From Bacteroidetes bacterium UBA7674 (GTDB lineage Bacteria; Bacteroidota; Bacteroidia; Chitinophagales; Chitinophagaceae), in NCBI GenBank assembly GCA_002483105.1, contig DLHG01000013.1:310001-374000 (forward strand): a stretch of 64,000 bases of DNA. Reading direction: 5' to 3'. This document shows positions 8,399 through 17,446 of this stretch, one piece after another; the first letter of the stretch is position 1, and each line of letters begins with the position of its first letter. The position numbers and the translations under genes are program-made. Under the pieces are notes generated by a model that saw only the letters and a list, made by a program, of their open reading frames with translations, was not told the DNA's origin and did no database searches.

Positions 8399-8511
8399 AA
8401 TTTTGAAACCCGCGCCATGACTGTATTTCTCCCGGAAACGACTCATCTCAATTTACTTTTGAACAGATAGGTCATCTGATTTTTGTAAATTCAGGTATCA
8501 AAAAGAAGACC

Positions 8512-9288
8512 ATGAGAATTGCTACATATAATGTGAATGGAGTGAATGGCAGGTTGCCTGTGCTGCTGCGCTGGTTGGAAGAAACGCAGCCTGATGTCGC
8601 CTGTCTTCAGGAACTGAAAGCGCCGGAAGAAAAATTTCCTTTACAGGCTATTAATGATGCGGGGTATAATGCTATCTGGCACGGACAGAAAAGTTGGAAT
8701 GGTGTGGCGATTCTTGCGCGTGGCATGGAGATAGAAGAACGTGTCCGTGTACTACCCGGAGATCCTGAGGACATGCACAGCCGGTATATTGAAGCTGTGG
8801 TGAACGGGATAATAATAGGTTGTCTTTATCTGCCGAATGGTAACCCTGTGGATACGCCTAAGTTTGACTACAAACTGAAATGGTTCGAGCGGCTGACAAA
8901 TCATGCTAAGAAACTGCTGAAAGAAGATTTACCTGTTATCCTAACAGGAGATTACAATGTGATGCCCACGGAACTGGACGTCTATAAACCGGAACGCTGG
9001 ACCAATGATGCGCTGTTCAGACCTGAGACAAGAGAGGCATTCCACAAATTGGTATCACAAGGTTGGACAGATGCGATTCGGAAGCTATACCCGCATGAAA
9101 AGATATATACCTTCTGGGATTACTTCCGCGATGCCTATGGCCGTGATGCGGGATTGCGTATCGACCACTTCCTGCTAAGCCCCAATATTGCTGACCGCCT
9201 GAAAGCGGCAGGGGTTGACCGCTATGTCCGTGGCTGGGAAAAGAGCAGCGACCATGGGCCTGTGTGGATAGAATTAAAGGATAAGTAA
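8512..9288 (+). CDS. xth: Exodeoxyribonuclease III
   Basis: The protein has 258 residues of the endonuclease/exonuclease/phosphatase fold. The ExoIII family hydrolyses apurinic sites and 3' blocked ends in base-excision repair. Visible motifs are MRIATYNVNGVNGR (metal-binding Asn), the catalytic Glu in CLQELKAP, LTGDYNVMP, LRIDHFLLS and the terminal SSDHGPVWIEL with the catalytic Asp-His. Full length for the family. The upstream region is the repeat island, and no clear promoter was identified. Confidence 0.93.
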   Translation: MRIATYNVNGVNGRLPVLLRWLEETQPDVACLQELKAPEEKFPLQAINDAGYNAIWHGQKSWNGVAILARGMEIEERVRVLPGDPEDMHSRYIEAVVNGIIIGCLYLPNGNPVDTPKFDYKLKWFERLTNHAKKLLKEDLPVILTGDYNVMPTELDVYKPERWTNDALFRPETREAFHKLVSQGWTDAIRKLYPHEKIYTFWDYFRDAYGRDAGLRIDHFLLSPNIADRLKAAGVDRYVRGWEKSSDHGPVWIELKDK

Positions 9289-9345
9289 AAGATATTATCT
9301 GTGATGCTGTGGCACGATTCTACTTGTTAGTAGAAAATTAATTTT

Positions 9346-9537
9346 ATGGAACAGGACAAGAATAAAGATCTAGAAAACCAAAAGAACACCACTGACCCCC
9401 AGCAGGACGAAATAGATGGTAATGTATTTGGCGGCATCTTCGAGAAGCTGGTGGGCGATTCTGAGGGCGGAAACTCCCTGAGTGAAGAGGAATTAAAAGA
9501 TCCGAAAAATGATGAAAGTATTAAGACCGATAAATGA
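9346..9537 (+). CDS. Small acidic hydrophilic protein
   Basis: This 63-residue frame is very rich in Asp, Glu, Lys, Asn and Gln with a central GNVFGGIFEKL segment. It starts at ATG 9346, 57 bp after exonuclease III, and ends 55 bp before the tRNA. It has no recognised domain. Its composition (no rare residues, soluble and disordered) and position suggest a real small gene, possibly co-transcribed with xth, but length and simplicity leave doubt. Confidence 0.5.
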   Translation: MEQDKNKDLENQKNTTDPQQDEIDGNVFGGIFEKLVGDSEGGNSLSEEELKDPKNDESIKTDK

Positions 9538-9571
9538 CCTGTATTGATGTAAAAATCTTCGTGAAACTTGC

Positions 9572-9579
9572 TATATTTG
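9572..9579 (+). promoter_or_regulatory. -7 promoter element of the tRNA-Lys gene
   Basis: TATATTTG fits TAnnTTTG, followed by CAGTCC as also seen after the rpsJ element. It lies 13 bp before the mature tRNA 5' end. The nearest TTG upstream is 25 bp away, longer than the usual spacer. Confidence 0.45.
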
Positions 9580-9592
9580 CAGTCCAACGAAC

Positions 9593-9665
<73 letters not shown>

Positions 9666-9666
9666 C

Positions 9667-9695
9667 AAAAAGGATCACATACTGTGATCCTTTTT
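9667..9695 (+). terminator. Rho-independent terminator of the tRNA gene
   Basis: A perfect 13-bp stem (9667-9679 with 9683-9695) with a 3-nt loop and A-rich/T-rich flanks begins 2 bp after the tRNA end. Because of the A and T runs it could work on both strands. Confidence 0.9.
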
Positions 9696-9805
9696 CTTTG
9701 CACGTGATCGTGAACTCATGTATAAGAGTGTATAAGAGCAGTTTTTTATATGTACTAATTAATACTTCTGTGCGAATTGCTAATGGGAAAAGAGAAGTAA
9801 TAGAT

Positions 9806-9813
9806 TATATTTG
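9806..9813 (+). promoter_or_regulatory. -7 promoter element of the TPR histidine kinase gene
   Basis: TATATTTG, an exact TAnnTTTG match, lies 37 bp before the ATG at 9851. A -33 TTG at the usual spacing was not seen. Confidence 0.4.
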
Positions 9814-9850
9814 AACTGTAGATCAATTCCAATCAACACTCGCATACAGA

Positions 9851-11821
9851 ATGAGATATATTTTCTGCCTTGTATTTTTACTTAGCTTATCGTGTATTGC
9901 TGTTGCCCAAAACCCCGCTGAAATTCTCGGCAAGATAAAAACGGAAAAGGATGATTCCGTAAAGACGGAACTCTATAAAAAGATCATTTACCAATACCAG
10001 TTCTCTAATGTAGATTCTGCGATATTGTACGTAGACAAGGGTATTAAAGAGTTTAAAGAAAGTGGGTATCGGCGGGGTGTCGCTATCCTTACCGTAACCT
10101 TGGGTAATATCCAGAGCCTTCAGGGAAAGCAGGAACTCGCCAAGCTACAGTATAAGGAAGCGCTCGCGATCTTTGAAGAGATAAAGTACGACAACGGTAT
10201 AGCACAGACCAATAACAGTATAGGTGTAGCGGAAGGACGATCGGGGAATTTATTGGCGGCCACCCGCCATTTCATGAAGGCCCTCCAGATATTTGAGCGG
10301 ACGAACAATACACAAGGAGTTGTCAATACCTACTTGAAACTGGGTACCGTAAATGATATTGGTAACAACCTGGACAAGGCCCTTGATTACTTTAACAAAG
10401 GCCTTGAGCTTGCGATCAAAATAAACTCTACGAAGGACGTTATCGGCTTATATAATAATATAGGTGTCGTTTATTGCAAAAGAGAAAGGTCTGATACCGG
10501 GCTGGTGTTTTTCCAGAAGGCGTTGGCCATGGCCGAGAGCCTGAATATGACAGAGACAAGGGTGCTCTCTATGATGCATATAGGCAATGCGTACAAAGAT
10601 CTTGACCAGCCGGAAAGGTCACTGGAATATTATAATAGAACGCTTGCCCTTGCTGCAGTAGAGGTGATGCCCGAACACCATGCGCGTACGCTATTGAATA
10701 TCGCCGCTCTGAAAGGTATCACCGACCATGAAGAGGCACTAAGGTTATTGAGCAGGGCAGGTGCTATTGTAAGGGATATAGAAAATAAGGAGCTTATGCT
10801 GGAAGTGATGGGTGAGACCATACATCAACATAAATTACTCGGCGACTATAAGTCGGCATTTTCAGTTCTTGAAGAATCGAAAAAGCTCCAGGATAGCATT
10901 TTCAATCTTGATAAAGAAATAGAGATCGCTAACCTGCAATCTGTTTATGAGCTGGACAAATCTAAAGAGCGGGTAAACCAGTTGGTGGAATTGGGAGAGA
11001 AGAATAATGCGCAGAGGACACTCATTATCTTTATCGCCTGCATACTCGGCGTCTCGGTACTTGCATTATTCGCTGCATTCCGTCGTACGCGCAGGTTAAA
11101 TAAAAAACTGGTGAACAGTGAAAGTGAATTGCAACGCTCCAGTGCCATAAAGGACAGGATATTCTCTATTATCGGTCACGACCTGAGAGGTCCGATAGCC
11201 AATATTCCTATGGTGATAGAGTTGTACCAGGATCCGCGCACTACTGAATCGGAACGGGCTTATATGCTCGACCTTCTTACGGAGAATTCGATGGCTTCGC
11301 TTGAAACACTGGATAAACTGTTGAATTGGGGCAAGTCGCAGATAAAGGGTATTGCTATACAGCAAAAGCAATTCAGGGCCTCACAAAACATTCAGCACCA
11401 GGTAAGCCTCATCAAAGGTATCGCCAGCAACAAAGGCATTACCATAGATAACACTGTCCCTAACGATACTGTAATATTTGCAGATGAAGATCATTTCAAT
11501 TTTGTGGTTCGTAATCTCTTGTCAAATGCTATTAAGTTTTCACATAAGGATAGCGTTGTGAGCCTGGATGCCGACCGGTATAAAAAGGAAGGTTTCACGG
11601 TATTCTCTGTAGAGGATACAGGCGTAGGAATAAGTGACGAACAAAAAGCGTGGATATTTGAAGCGTTCGGTAGTAGTACCTTAGGTACCAATAACGAAGG
11701 GGGCACCAGTATAGGGTTAATGCTCTGTAAAGAGTTCGTTACAGAAAACGGTGGTGATATATGGGTGGAAAGCGAACCGGGTAAGGGTGCCACCTTCTAT
11801 TTCTCCTTTAAGAATGGTTAA
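9851..11821 (+). CDS. TPR-domain sensor histidine kinase
   Basis: The protein has 656 residues. It starts with a signal peptide (MRYIFCLVFLLSLSCIAVAQ), then about seven TPR units to residue 340 (for example NNIGVVYCKRERSDTGLVFFQKAL), predicted to be periplasmic. A coiled coil and a TM segment near 390-410 follow. The cytoplasmic kinase has an H-box with the phosphoacceptor His443 (SIIGHDLRGP), an N-box (RNLLSNAIKFSHK), the G1 box EDTGVGIS and the G2 box GTSIGLMLCKEF. No receiver domain is fused and no response regulator gene is adjacent, so the partner is elsewhere. It ends back to back with the convergent gene at 11822. Confidence 0.9.
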   Translation: MRYIFCLVFLLSLSCIAVAQNPAEILGKIKTEKDDSVKTELYKKIIYQYQFSNVDSAILYVDKGIKEFKESGYRRGVAILTVTLGNIQSLQGKQELAKLQYKEALAIFEEIKYDNGIAQTNNSIGVAEGRSGNLLAATRHFMKALQIFERTNNTQGVVNTYLKLGTVNDIGNNLDKALDYFNKGLELAIKINSTKDVIGLYNNIGVVYCKRERSDTGLVFFQKALAMAESLNMTETRVLSMMHIGNAYKDLDQPERSLEYYNRTLALAAVEVMPEHHARTLLNIAALKGITDHEEALRLLSRAGAIVRDIENKELMLEVMGETIHQHKLLGDYKSAFSVLEESKKLQDSIFNLDKEIEIANLQSVYELDKSKERVNQLVELGEKNNAQRTLIIFIACILGVSVLALFAAFRRTRRLNKKLVNSESELQRSSAIKDRIFSIIGHDLRGPIANIPMVIELYQDPRTTESERAYMLDLLTENSMASLETLDKLLNWGKSQIKGIAIQQKQFRASQNIQHQVSLIKGIASNKGITIDNTVPNDTVIFADEDHFNFVVRNLLSNAIKFSHKDSVVSLDADRYKKEGFTVFSVEDTGVGISDEQKAWIFEAFGSSTLGTNNEGGTSIGLMLCKEFVTENGGDIWVESEPGKGATFYFSFKNG

Positions 11822-12283
11822 TTATCTCGGTACCAGCTGAACATCAACTCCCGGTGCTAAACCGATAGATACATCAATGTTGCTGAACTTGAATGAGCCC
11901 AACTTTATCTTGTCCTGGTATTTGTCGGCAGTGAGCAAGGCGCCTACTATTATTTTCAGCATAGTGTTTTCCTTGTTCTCTTCCAGTATCTCGTTCCTGC
12001 GCTCAGGAGCGATGTCCTGGAACTTCTGGAAATGAAATACTGCCGAAGGTGGCAGGCCAATACTTAGAGTGATGCCGGTAGTCTTGAATCCTATTTCTTC
12101 AATGATGGGGGAGAGTGCAATGAGACTGTTGGTAAACTCCGCAGACTTTTCACTGGCTGCTTCTGTCATGGATGAGAACTTTTCGGTCAGCTTATCCATG
12201 CTGAATGAATTCTCGATAGTTTCCATCATACTGTCCTTAGTGTCTGCGACAGCACTCGTTACTTTTTCTAATAATTCTTTCAT
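11822..12283 (-). CDS. Conserved hypothetical protein with helical N-terminus
   Basis: The protein has 153 residues from ATG 12283; an upstream alternative start would add hydrophobic residues read through the terminator and is unlikely. The first 60 residues are amphipathic helix (MKELLEKVTSAVADTKDS..). The second half has beta strands with Gly-Pro turns (ITLSIGLPPSAV, SIGLAPGVDVQLVPR). No signal peptide or known domain was recognised. It lies downstream of sucC but is separated from it by a terminator. Confidence 0.6.
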   Translation of the reverse strand: MKELLEKVTSAVADTKDSMMETIENSFSMDKLTEKFSSMTEAASEKSAEFTNSLIALSPIIEEIGFKTTGITLSIGLPPSAVFHFQKFQDIAPERRNEILEENKENTMLKIIVGALLTADKYQDKIKLGSFKFSNIDVSIGLAPGVDVQLVPR

Positions 12284-12311
12284 AAGGTATAGATATATAC
12301 AGGGCAAAAAT

Positions 12312-12344
12312 AAAAAAGCCATCCGATTTTGGGATGGCTTTTTT
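12312..12344 (-). terminator. Bidirectional terminator downstream of sucC
   Basis: A perfect 13-bp stem (12312-12324 with 12332-12344) with a 7-nt loop has A6 on one side and T6 on the other. It is 55 bp beyond the sucC stop in the direction of transcription and upstream of the gene at 12283. Confidence 0.85.
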
Positions 12345-12399
12345 ATGAAATTTTATTATAAAGCGTCTGACGCCGAATAGGCGTGCTGACGCTGCCGGA

Positions 12400-13620
12400 C
12401 TAGTTAGCACTTACTGCATCTTGTACCAATTGGGCGGCTTCGCTCAACAGGACAGCTGATTGTACTTTAAGACCTGAATTGTCGATCAATTCTTTAGCTT
12501 GTTCAGCATTCGTTCCTTGCAGACGAACGATGATAGGGATGTTGATATTACCCAGCTTGTTGTATGCTTCGATAACACCAGCAGCAACACGGTCGCAACG
12601 AACGATACCACCGAAGATGTTGATAAGGATAGCCTTAACATTAGGATCTTTCAGGATGATACGGAAACCTGCTTCTACAGTTTGTGCATTAGCAGAACCA
12701 CCTACGTCCAGGAAGTTAGCCGGTTCACCACCAGCCAGCTTGATCATATCCATTGTAGCCATTGCAAGGCCCGCACCATTTACCATGCAACCTACGTTAC
12801 CGTCAAGCTTTACATAGTTCAGGTTGTGTTCGGCTGCTTCTACTTCGGTAGGGTCTTCTTCAGATTTATCACGCATTTCAGCCAGGTCAGGATGGCGCAT
12901 TAATGCGTTCTCATCAAGGCCCATCTTGCAGTCAACAGCGATGATCTTATCATCAGCAGATTTGAATAATGGATTAATTTCCAGCATAGAGCAATCAAGT
13001 CCAACATAAGCGTTGTACAGATTGCCTACGAACTTCACCATGTTCTTGAATGCTTCACCACTCAATCCCAGGTTGAACGCTATCTTACGCGCCTGGAACG
13101 CTTGTAAAGGCATGCCCGGGTGTATCCACTCTTTAAATATTTTCTCAGGAGTATTGTGTGCTACTTCTTCAATGTCCATACCACCTTCAGTGCTGTACAT
13201 GATGACGTTACATTTTTCAGCACGGTCGAGAAGTATAGATAGGTAAAATTCTTTACGTTCGCTAGGGCCATCATAATACATGTCCTGAGCTATCAGTATC
13301 TTGTTCACCACTTTACCCGCATCACCGGTTTGTATTGTAACCAGTGTATTGCCCAGTATGTTCTTTGCTACGCGTTCAGCATCTTCCGCACTTTTCACTA
13401 CAGAAACACCCGGTTGGTCCGGAGCTTCTACCATACGGCCTTTACCGCGGCCACCTGCGTGTATCTGCGCTTTTACAACCGCAAACCTGCTACCTGAGTC
13501 AGCAGCTATCTTATTATATGCACTAAGGGCGTCTTCTACTTTCTCAGCAGCAACACCTTCCTGAACAGGGACATTGTATCTTTTTAAAAGCTCTTTGGCT
13601 TGGTATTCGTGTAAGTTCAT
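12400..13620 (-). CDS. sucC: Succinyl-CoA synthetase beta subunit
   Basis: The protein has 406 residues. It forms the ATP-grasp subunit of succinate-CoA ligase in the TCA cycle (succinyl-CoA + NDP + Pi to succinate + CoA + NTP). Visible features are the N-terminal MNLHEYQAKELL motif, the nucleotide-binding VVKAQIHAGGRGKG, the metal-site LEINPL, and the C-terminal CoA-ligase part with NFLDVGGSAN and INIFGGIVRCD. The alpha subunit gene sucD is not adjacent, so the two subunits are encoded apart. A promoter is visible at 13641-13671. Confidence 0.95.
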   Translation of the reverse strand: MNLHEYQAKELLKRYNVPVQEGVAAEKVEDALSAYNKIAADSGSRFAVVKAQIHAGGRGKGRMVEAPDQPGVSVVKSAEDAERVAKNILGNTLVTIQTGDAGKVVNKILIAQDMYYDGPSERKEFYLSILLDRAEKCNVIMYSTEGGMDIEEVAHNTPEKIFKEWIHPGMPLQAFQARKIAFNLGLSGEAFKNMVKFVGNLYNAYVGLDCSMLEINPLFKSADDKIIAVDCKMGLDENALMRHPDLAEMRDKSEEDPTEVEAAEHNLNYVKLDGNVGCMVNGAGLAMATMDMIKLAGGEPANFLDVGGSANAQTVEAGFRIILKDPNVKAILINIFGGIVRCDRVAAGVIEAYNKLGNINIPIIVRLQGTNAEQAKELIDNSGLKVQSAVLLSEAAQLVQDAVSAN

Positions 13621-13640
13621 ACTGGCAAAAAAATTTGTGG

Positions 13641-13671
13641 CGAAGATAGTTTTAATGCGTCAATTCGGCAA
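13641..13671 (-). promoter_or_regulatory. Promoter of sucC
   Basis: On the minus strand there is a -33 TTG (13669-13671), a 20-bp spacer and TATCTTCG (13641-13648), one base from TAnnTTTG. It lies 21 bp before the sucC ATG. Confidence 0.5.
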
Positions 13672-13716
13672 TTCGATAATGGGTTAATTTCCTCTGTGAA
13701 TAAAAATTAATAATAT

Positions 13717-14625
13717 CTATTCGAAAAGCCCGCCATCTGTGTGCATCACCGGTGGTTTTATGTCGGTTTTGCAGTGTTTATTGAGCTGTTCTATTAAGTA
13801 TTTTATTAATTCGGGTGAGTGCAGTTCTTCGTGCTGGTGCATAAAGAAGTAGCAGGTCTCCAAGCCTTCTTTCATCCATTTCTTGATGCGTTTCACCCAT
13901 TCGTCTATGCGTGTGTAGTCGGTAGGGTGGAGGCCATTCCCTACAAAACGGATAAAGCACTCGGGTGTGGAGAGATGCATATGCACACAGTCGCGTCGGC
14001 CTGCCGCATCGGTGATGACCGTTCCGCGTTTCTTCTTTCTCAGGAATTCGAAAAGTGCAGGATCGTAACCGTCACCTGTTTCATACCATCCTGCATGTCT
14101 CAGCTCAAGAAATATGTCCACGTCTTTTGGAATGTCGGTAATGAACTCTTCAATCGTTTCTAAACTTTTTGGCGCCATTTGCGGATGCGGCAATAGAAAG
14201 ATAGGCCCCAGTTTTTTGCCAAATTCTGATACTATTTCCAGGTAAGCGTCAACATCAGCTTTTGTATTCTTTAAGCGCTTCAGGTGTGTGATGGTCTGCG
14301 TGAACTTTGGGCAGAACATGAAATCTTTCGGAACAGCGTTCGCCCATTTTTGTACTACTTCTTTGGAGTGTGGACTGTAGAAGAACCCATTGAACTCAAT
14401 GGAGTTGAACTGCGTAGCATAATGTGCCAGGAAGTCTTTCTCTTTAGTTCCTTTAGGATATAGCTTTCCGACCCAATCCTTGCGTCCCCATTTGGCACAG
14501 CCGACATAGAACTTGGTTTTGCCTTTACCTTTCTTCAAAACCTCGGTAGTGACCTTTGGGTCTTTAGGAAGTTTAAAGTCAATACTGTCAAGGTCTATTA
14601 CTTCGTCTACTTTTCCGAAATCCAT
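13717..14625 (-). CDS. DUF72 (YecE-like) protein
   Basis: The protein has 302 residues. The DUF72 TIM-barrel-like pattern is clear: FYVGCAKWGRKDWVGKLYP, FNSIEFNGFFYSPHSKEVVQKWA, FCPKFTQTITH, LELRHAGWY, and ETCYFFMHQHEELHSPELI near the C-terminus. The family's biochemical role is unknown. An N-terminal extension of about 35 residues precedes the domain. Its start lies 6 bp after the stop of the TfoX-like gene, so the two are probably co-transcribed. Confidence 0.85.
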   Translation of the reverse strand: MDFGKVDEVIDLDSIDFKLPKDPKVTTEVLKKGKGKTKFYVGCAKWGRKDWVGKLYPKGTKEKDFLAHYATQFNSIEFNGFFYSPHSKEVVQKWANAVPKDFMFCPKFTQTITHLKRLKNTKADVDAYLEIVSEFGKKLGPIFLLPHPQMAPKSLETIEEFITDIPKDVDIFLELRHAGWYETGDGYDPALFEFLRKKKRGTVITDAAGRRDCVHMHLSTPECFIRFVGNGLHPTDYTRIDEWVKRIKKWMKEGLETCYFFMHQHEELHSPELIKYLIEQLNKHCKTDIKPPVMHTDGGLFE

Positions 14626-14631
14626 ATTGCG

Positions 14632-14976
14632 TTACTTTTTCTTCTTTTTAGATGCTTTTGCTTTGCTGTTGAAATCAAGACACATATCTACCCACATTTG
14701 TAAGTCTTTCCTGTTTTTAGAACCTTCATTATCTACAAACACATATCCTTTCATTGGCTTCCCTGTGAATGTCATTTCTCTCGCTCCTTTTTTCTCCAAT
14801 GCACTCTCATACAACTCCGGATCAATACGGCACATGATCTCATTTTCATTCACACCAATGCACATCTTATCGTTCACCATGAAGCATACGCCACCGAACA
14901 TTTTCTTTTCTTCAACGTTCTTTTGGTCAACTAATAATTCGCGTATCCTGTCGACCATTTTTTCATTATAAGCCAT
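14632..14976 (-). CDS. TfoX N-terminal domain protein
   Basis: The protein has 114 residues. It matches the TfoX/Sxy N-domain: ELLVDQKNVEEKKMFGGVCFMVNDKMCIGV, then MCRIDPELYE, then MTFTGKPMKGYVFVD, and a Lys-rich tail. The C-terminal TfoX domain is absent, as in most Bacteroidota members, so a competence role should not be assumed. It is the first gene of a probable two-gene unit with the DUF72 gene. Confidence 0.85.
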   Translation of the reverse strand: MAYNEKMVDRIRELLVDQKNVEEKKMFGGVCFMVNDKMCIGVNENEIMCRIDPELYESALEKKGAREMTFTGKPMKGYVFVDNEGSKNRKDLQMWVDMCLDFNSKAKASKKKKK

Positions 14977-15013
14977 ATGGAGGATTTGATACTAAATTAC
15001 GTTATCCTAAAAT

Positions 15014-15041
15014 ACAAAAGACCGCTGTTGCGGTCTTTTGT
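15014..15041 (-). terminator. Terminator downstream of pgk
   Basis: A perfect 12-bp stem (15014-15025 with 15030-15041) with a TGTT loop lies 46 bp beyond the pgk stop. A second short hairpin (CTCCCTAAAGGGAG) lies between them at about 15063-15076. Confidence 0.75.
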
Positions 15042-15086
15042 GGATATGTTTTGCCCTCCCGGCCTCCCTAAAGGGAGGTGACATGT

Positions 15087-16298
15087 TTAGCCTTTTATTG
15101 CGGCTATGCCCGGCAGTTCTTTTCCTTCAAACAGTTCAAGTAATGCACCACCGCCTGTTGATACGTAGCTCACCTGATCGGTATAGCCAAACTTGTTTAC
15201 AGCTGCCACGCTATCGCCACCACCTACCAATGAGTAAGCACCGTTAGCAGTAGCTTCAGCCACTGCATCAGCTATAGCTTTAGTGCCGTGCTGGAATTTC
15301 TCCATTTCAAAAACACCCATCGGGCCGTTCCAAAGGATGGTCTTAGAATCTTTAATCACTTTAGTGAAATTCTGGCAAGCCAACTGGCCGATGTCCAGTC
15401 CCATCCATCCTTCAGGAATTTCTGCGTTGTTAGCAGAAGATGTATTCGCATCAGCAGCGAATTTGTCTGCTATAATACTGTCTGTTGGCAGGTGAATGCA
15501 TACGCCTTTTGCTTCTGCTTTTTTCAAAAGCTCACGAGCTGTATCCAGGCGGTCTTCTTCGCAAAGTGAATTGCCGATGTGACATCCTTGTGCTTTAAAG
15601 AATGTATAAGCCATACCACCACCGATGATGATGTCTGTAGCCCTGTCCAGCAGGTTCTCAATAATTAATATTTTATCAGAAACCTTTGCACCGCCTATGA
15701 TAGCCGTAAATGGTTTTTGGTTGTTGTGCAATACATTTTCTGCAGCAGCAACTTCGCTTTCCATCAGCATTCCGAACATACGTTTGTCTGCATCAAAGAA
15801 TTGTGCGATGATAGCAGTAGAAGCATGTGCGCGGTGAGCAGTACCGAAAGCATCATTCACATACACATCTCCGAGCCTGGCCAGCTTTTCAGCCATGCCC
15901 TTATCGCCTTTCTCTTCTTCTTTGTAGTAACGAAGATTTTCCAGCAGTAATACCTGACCCGCTTGAAGGCTTGCAGATTTCTGTGCAGCATCTTCACCCA
16001 GTGCGTCTTCAGCAAACAATACTTCTTTGCCCAGCAGGGTAGAGAGGTGTTGTGCTATCGGCTTCAATGAGAAATCAGCCAGGGTAAGATGCGGCTTCTT
16101 TTCTATGTCTTTATGCGGGCGTCCGAAGTGACTCATCAGTATCACACTTCCACCGTCTTCCAATACTTTCTTTATACTAGGTAGTGCGGCTTGTATGCGT
16201 GTATCATCGGTGATCTTACCTTCTTTGATAGGCACGTTGAAGTCTACACGGATGAGGGCCTTCTGCCCGCTGAAATTATGATCGTTGAATTTGCTCAT
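15087..16298 (-). CDS. pgk: Phosphoglycerate kinase
   Basis: The protein has 403 residues, full length. It catalyses 1,3-bisphosphoglycerate + ADP to 3-phosphoglycerate + ATP in the cytoplasm. Motifs are the N-terminal LIRVDFNVPIKEGKI, SHFGRP, LLENLRYYKEEEKG, VNDAFGTAHRAHAS, the C-domain nucleotide-binding GGAKVSDKI, and WNGPMGVFE then GGGDSVAAV. It is downstream of gap in the same direction, with a terminator-like hairpin at 16349-16379 in the 96-bp gap, so coupling may be partial. Confidence 0.97.
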   Translation of the reverse strand: MSKFNDHNFSGQKALIRVDFNVPIKEGKITDDTRIQAALPSIKKVLEDGGSVILMSHFGRPHKDIEKKPHLTLADFSLKPIAQHLSTLLGKEVLFAEDALGEDAAQKSASLQAGQVLLLENLRYYKEEEKGDKGMAEKLARLGDVYVNDAFGTAHRAHASTAIIAQFFDADKRMFGMLMESEVAAAENVLHNNQKPFTAIIGGAKVSDKILIIENLLDRATDIIIGGGMAYTFFKAQGCHIGNSLCEEDRLDTARELLKKAEAKGVCIHLPTDSIIADKFAADANTSSANNAEIPEGWMGLDIGQLACQNFTKVIKDSKTILWNGPMGVFEMEKFQHGTKAIADAVAEATANGAYSLVGGGDSVAAVNKFGYTDQVSYVSTGGGALLELFEGKELPGIAAIKG

Positions 16299-16348
16299 GA
16301 TTTGTAGAATGGAGTGTAAAAGTAATAAAAGCCAGCCTATTAAAAACA

Positions 16349-16379
16349 GAAACGCCGCCCTTATTGGGGGCAGCGTTTC
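16349..16379 (-). terminator. Terminator between gap and pgk
   Basis: A stem of 7 bp plus 4 bp around one mismatch joins GAAACGCCGCCC and GGGGCAGCGTTTC. In the minus direction it is followed by a T-rich stretch. It lies 16 bp beyond the gap stop codon and may be partly read through into pgk. Confidence 0.7.
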
Positions 16380-16394
16380 CTTATGTTAGTTATA

Positions 16395-17408
16395 TTATTT
16401 GCTGATCAGGCCGGCAAAGTACTTCACAGTACGTACCAGTTGAGATACATAGCTCATTTCGTTATCGTACCAGCTCACAGTTTTCACCATTTGTGTATCG
16501 CCTACAGTGATCACCTTAGTTTGGGTAGCATCGAACAATGAACCGAAAGAAGTACCGATGATATCGCTTGACACGATCTCGTCTTCGTTATATCCGAAGC
16601 TTTCGTTAGCAGCAGCTTTCATTGCAGCATTGATCTCTTCAGCTGTAGTTTTCTTTTCCAGTATAGTTACCAGCTCAGTCAGCGAACCTGTTACAGTAGG
16701 CACACGTTGTGCACCACCGTCCAGTTTACCTTTCAGTTCAGGAAGTACAAGGCCTATAGCCTTAGCAGCACCTGTAGAGTTAGGGATGATGTTCTCAGCA
16801 GCTGCACGTGCACGGCGAAGGTCTCCCTTAGGGTGAGGAGCATCCAGAGTGTTCTGGTCATTAGTGTATGCGTGGATAGTGCTCATCAGACCCGTTACGA
16901 TACCGTATTGATCTTGTAGAACTTTAGCCATAGGAGCCAGGCAGTTAGTAGTGCAAGATGCACAGCTGATAACAGTTTCGCTACCATCAAGAATGTCGTG
17001 GTTCACGTTGAACACAACAGTCTTCATTTCGCCAGTAGCAGGAGCAGAGATTACTACACGCTTAGCGCCTGCAGTGATGTGAGCTTCCGCTTTTTCCCTG
17101 TCGGTGAAAAAACCGGTACATTCCAGTACAACGTCAACACCGTGCTGACCCCAAGGAATTTGTGCAGGATCTTTCTCCGCGTATATTTTTACTTCTTTAC
17201 CATTTACGGTGATAGAACTATCAGAGTGAGTTACTTCCTGGTTGAAACGCCCCTGTGCAGTATCATACTTCAACAGGTGTGCCAATACGTTAGGTTTTGT
17301 CAGGTCGTTGATAGCAACTACTTCAATACCTTCCATGTTGTAGATCTGGCGGAAAGCCAGGCGGCCAATACGTCCAAAACCGTTAATGGCAACTTTTACT
17401 TTACTCAT
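16395..17408 (-). CDS. gap: Glyceraldehyde-3-phosphate dehydrogenase, type I
   Basis: The protein has 337 residues. It performs NAD-dependent oxidative phosphorylation of glyceraldehyde-3-phosphate in glycolysis. The N-terminal Rossmann motif VAINGFGRIGR is present, as is the catalytic Cys152 in SCASCTTNC. The substrate loops TGAAKAIG and RVPTVTGS and the C-terminal SWYDNEMSY are intact. It is preceded by a good promoter at 17447-17477. Confidence 0.97.
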   Translation of the reverse strand: MSKVKVAINGFGRIGRLAFRQIYNMEGIEVVAINDLTKPNVLAHLLKYDTAQGRFNQEVTHSDSSITVNGKEVKIYAEKDPAQIPWGQHGVDVVLECTGFFTDREKAEAHITAGAKRVVISAPATGEMKTVVFNVNHDILDGSETVISCASCTTNCLAPMAKVLQDQYGIVTGLMSTIHAYTNDQNTLDAPHPKGDLRRARAAAENIIPNSTGAAKAIGLVLPELKGKLDGGAQRVPTVTGSLTELVTILEKKTTAEEINAAMKAAANESFGYNEDEIVSSDIIGTSFGSLFDATQTKVITVGDTQMVKTVSWYDNEMSYVSQLVRTVKYFAGLISK

Positions 17409-17446
17409 TTTATGATTTGTTTAATATCTGATGACGAAATGTGGCG

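Larger units (their letters stand above)
8005..8511. other. Gene-free, repeat-rich intergenic island
   Basis: These 507 bp between the CYTH gene and exonuclease III hold no convincing gene; the open frame at 8032-8220 (minus) runs through repeats. They contain three distinct repeat structures, listed separately: a double-hairpin element at 8038-8089, a long inverted repeat at 8110-8187 and a 22-bp-period array at 8291-8398. Confidence 0.75.

Noticed and set aside
15060..15080. CTCCCTAAAGGGAG hairpin as a second pgk terminator
   Set aside because: It has no T-run in either direction; the hairpin at 15014-15041 is the better terminator.
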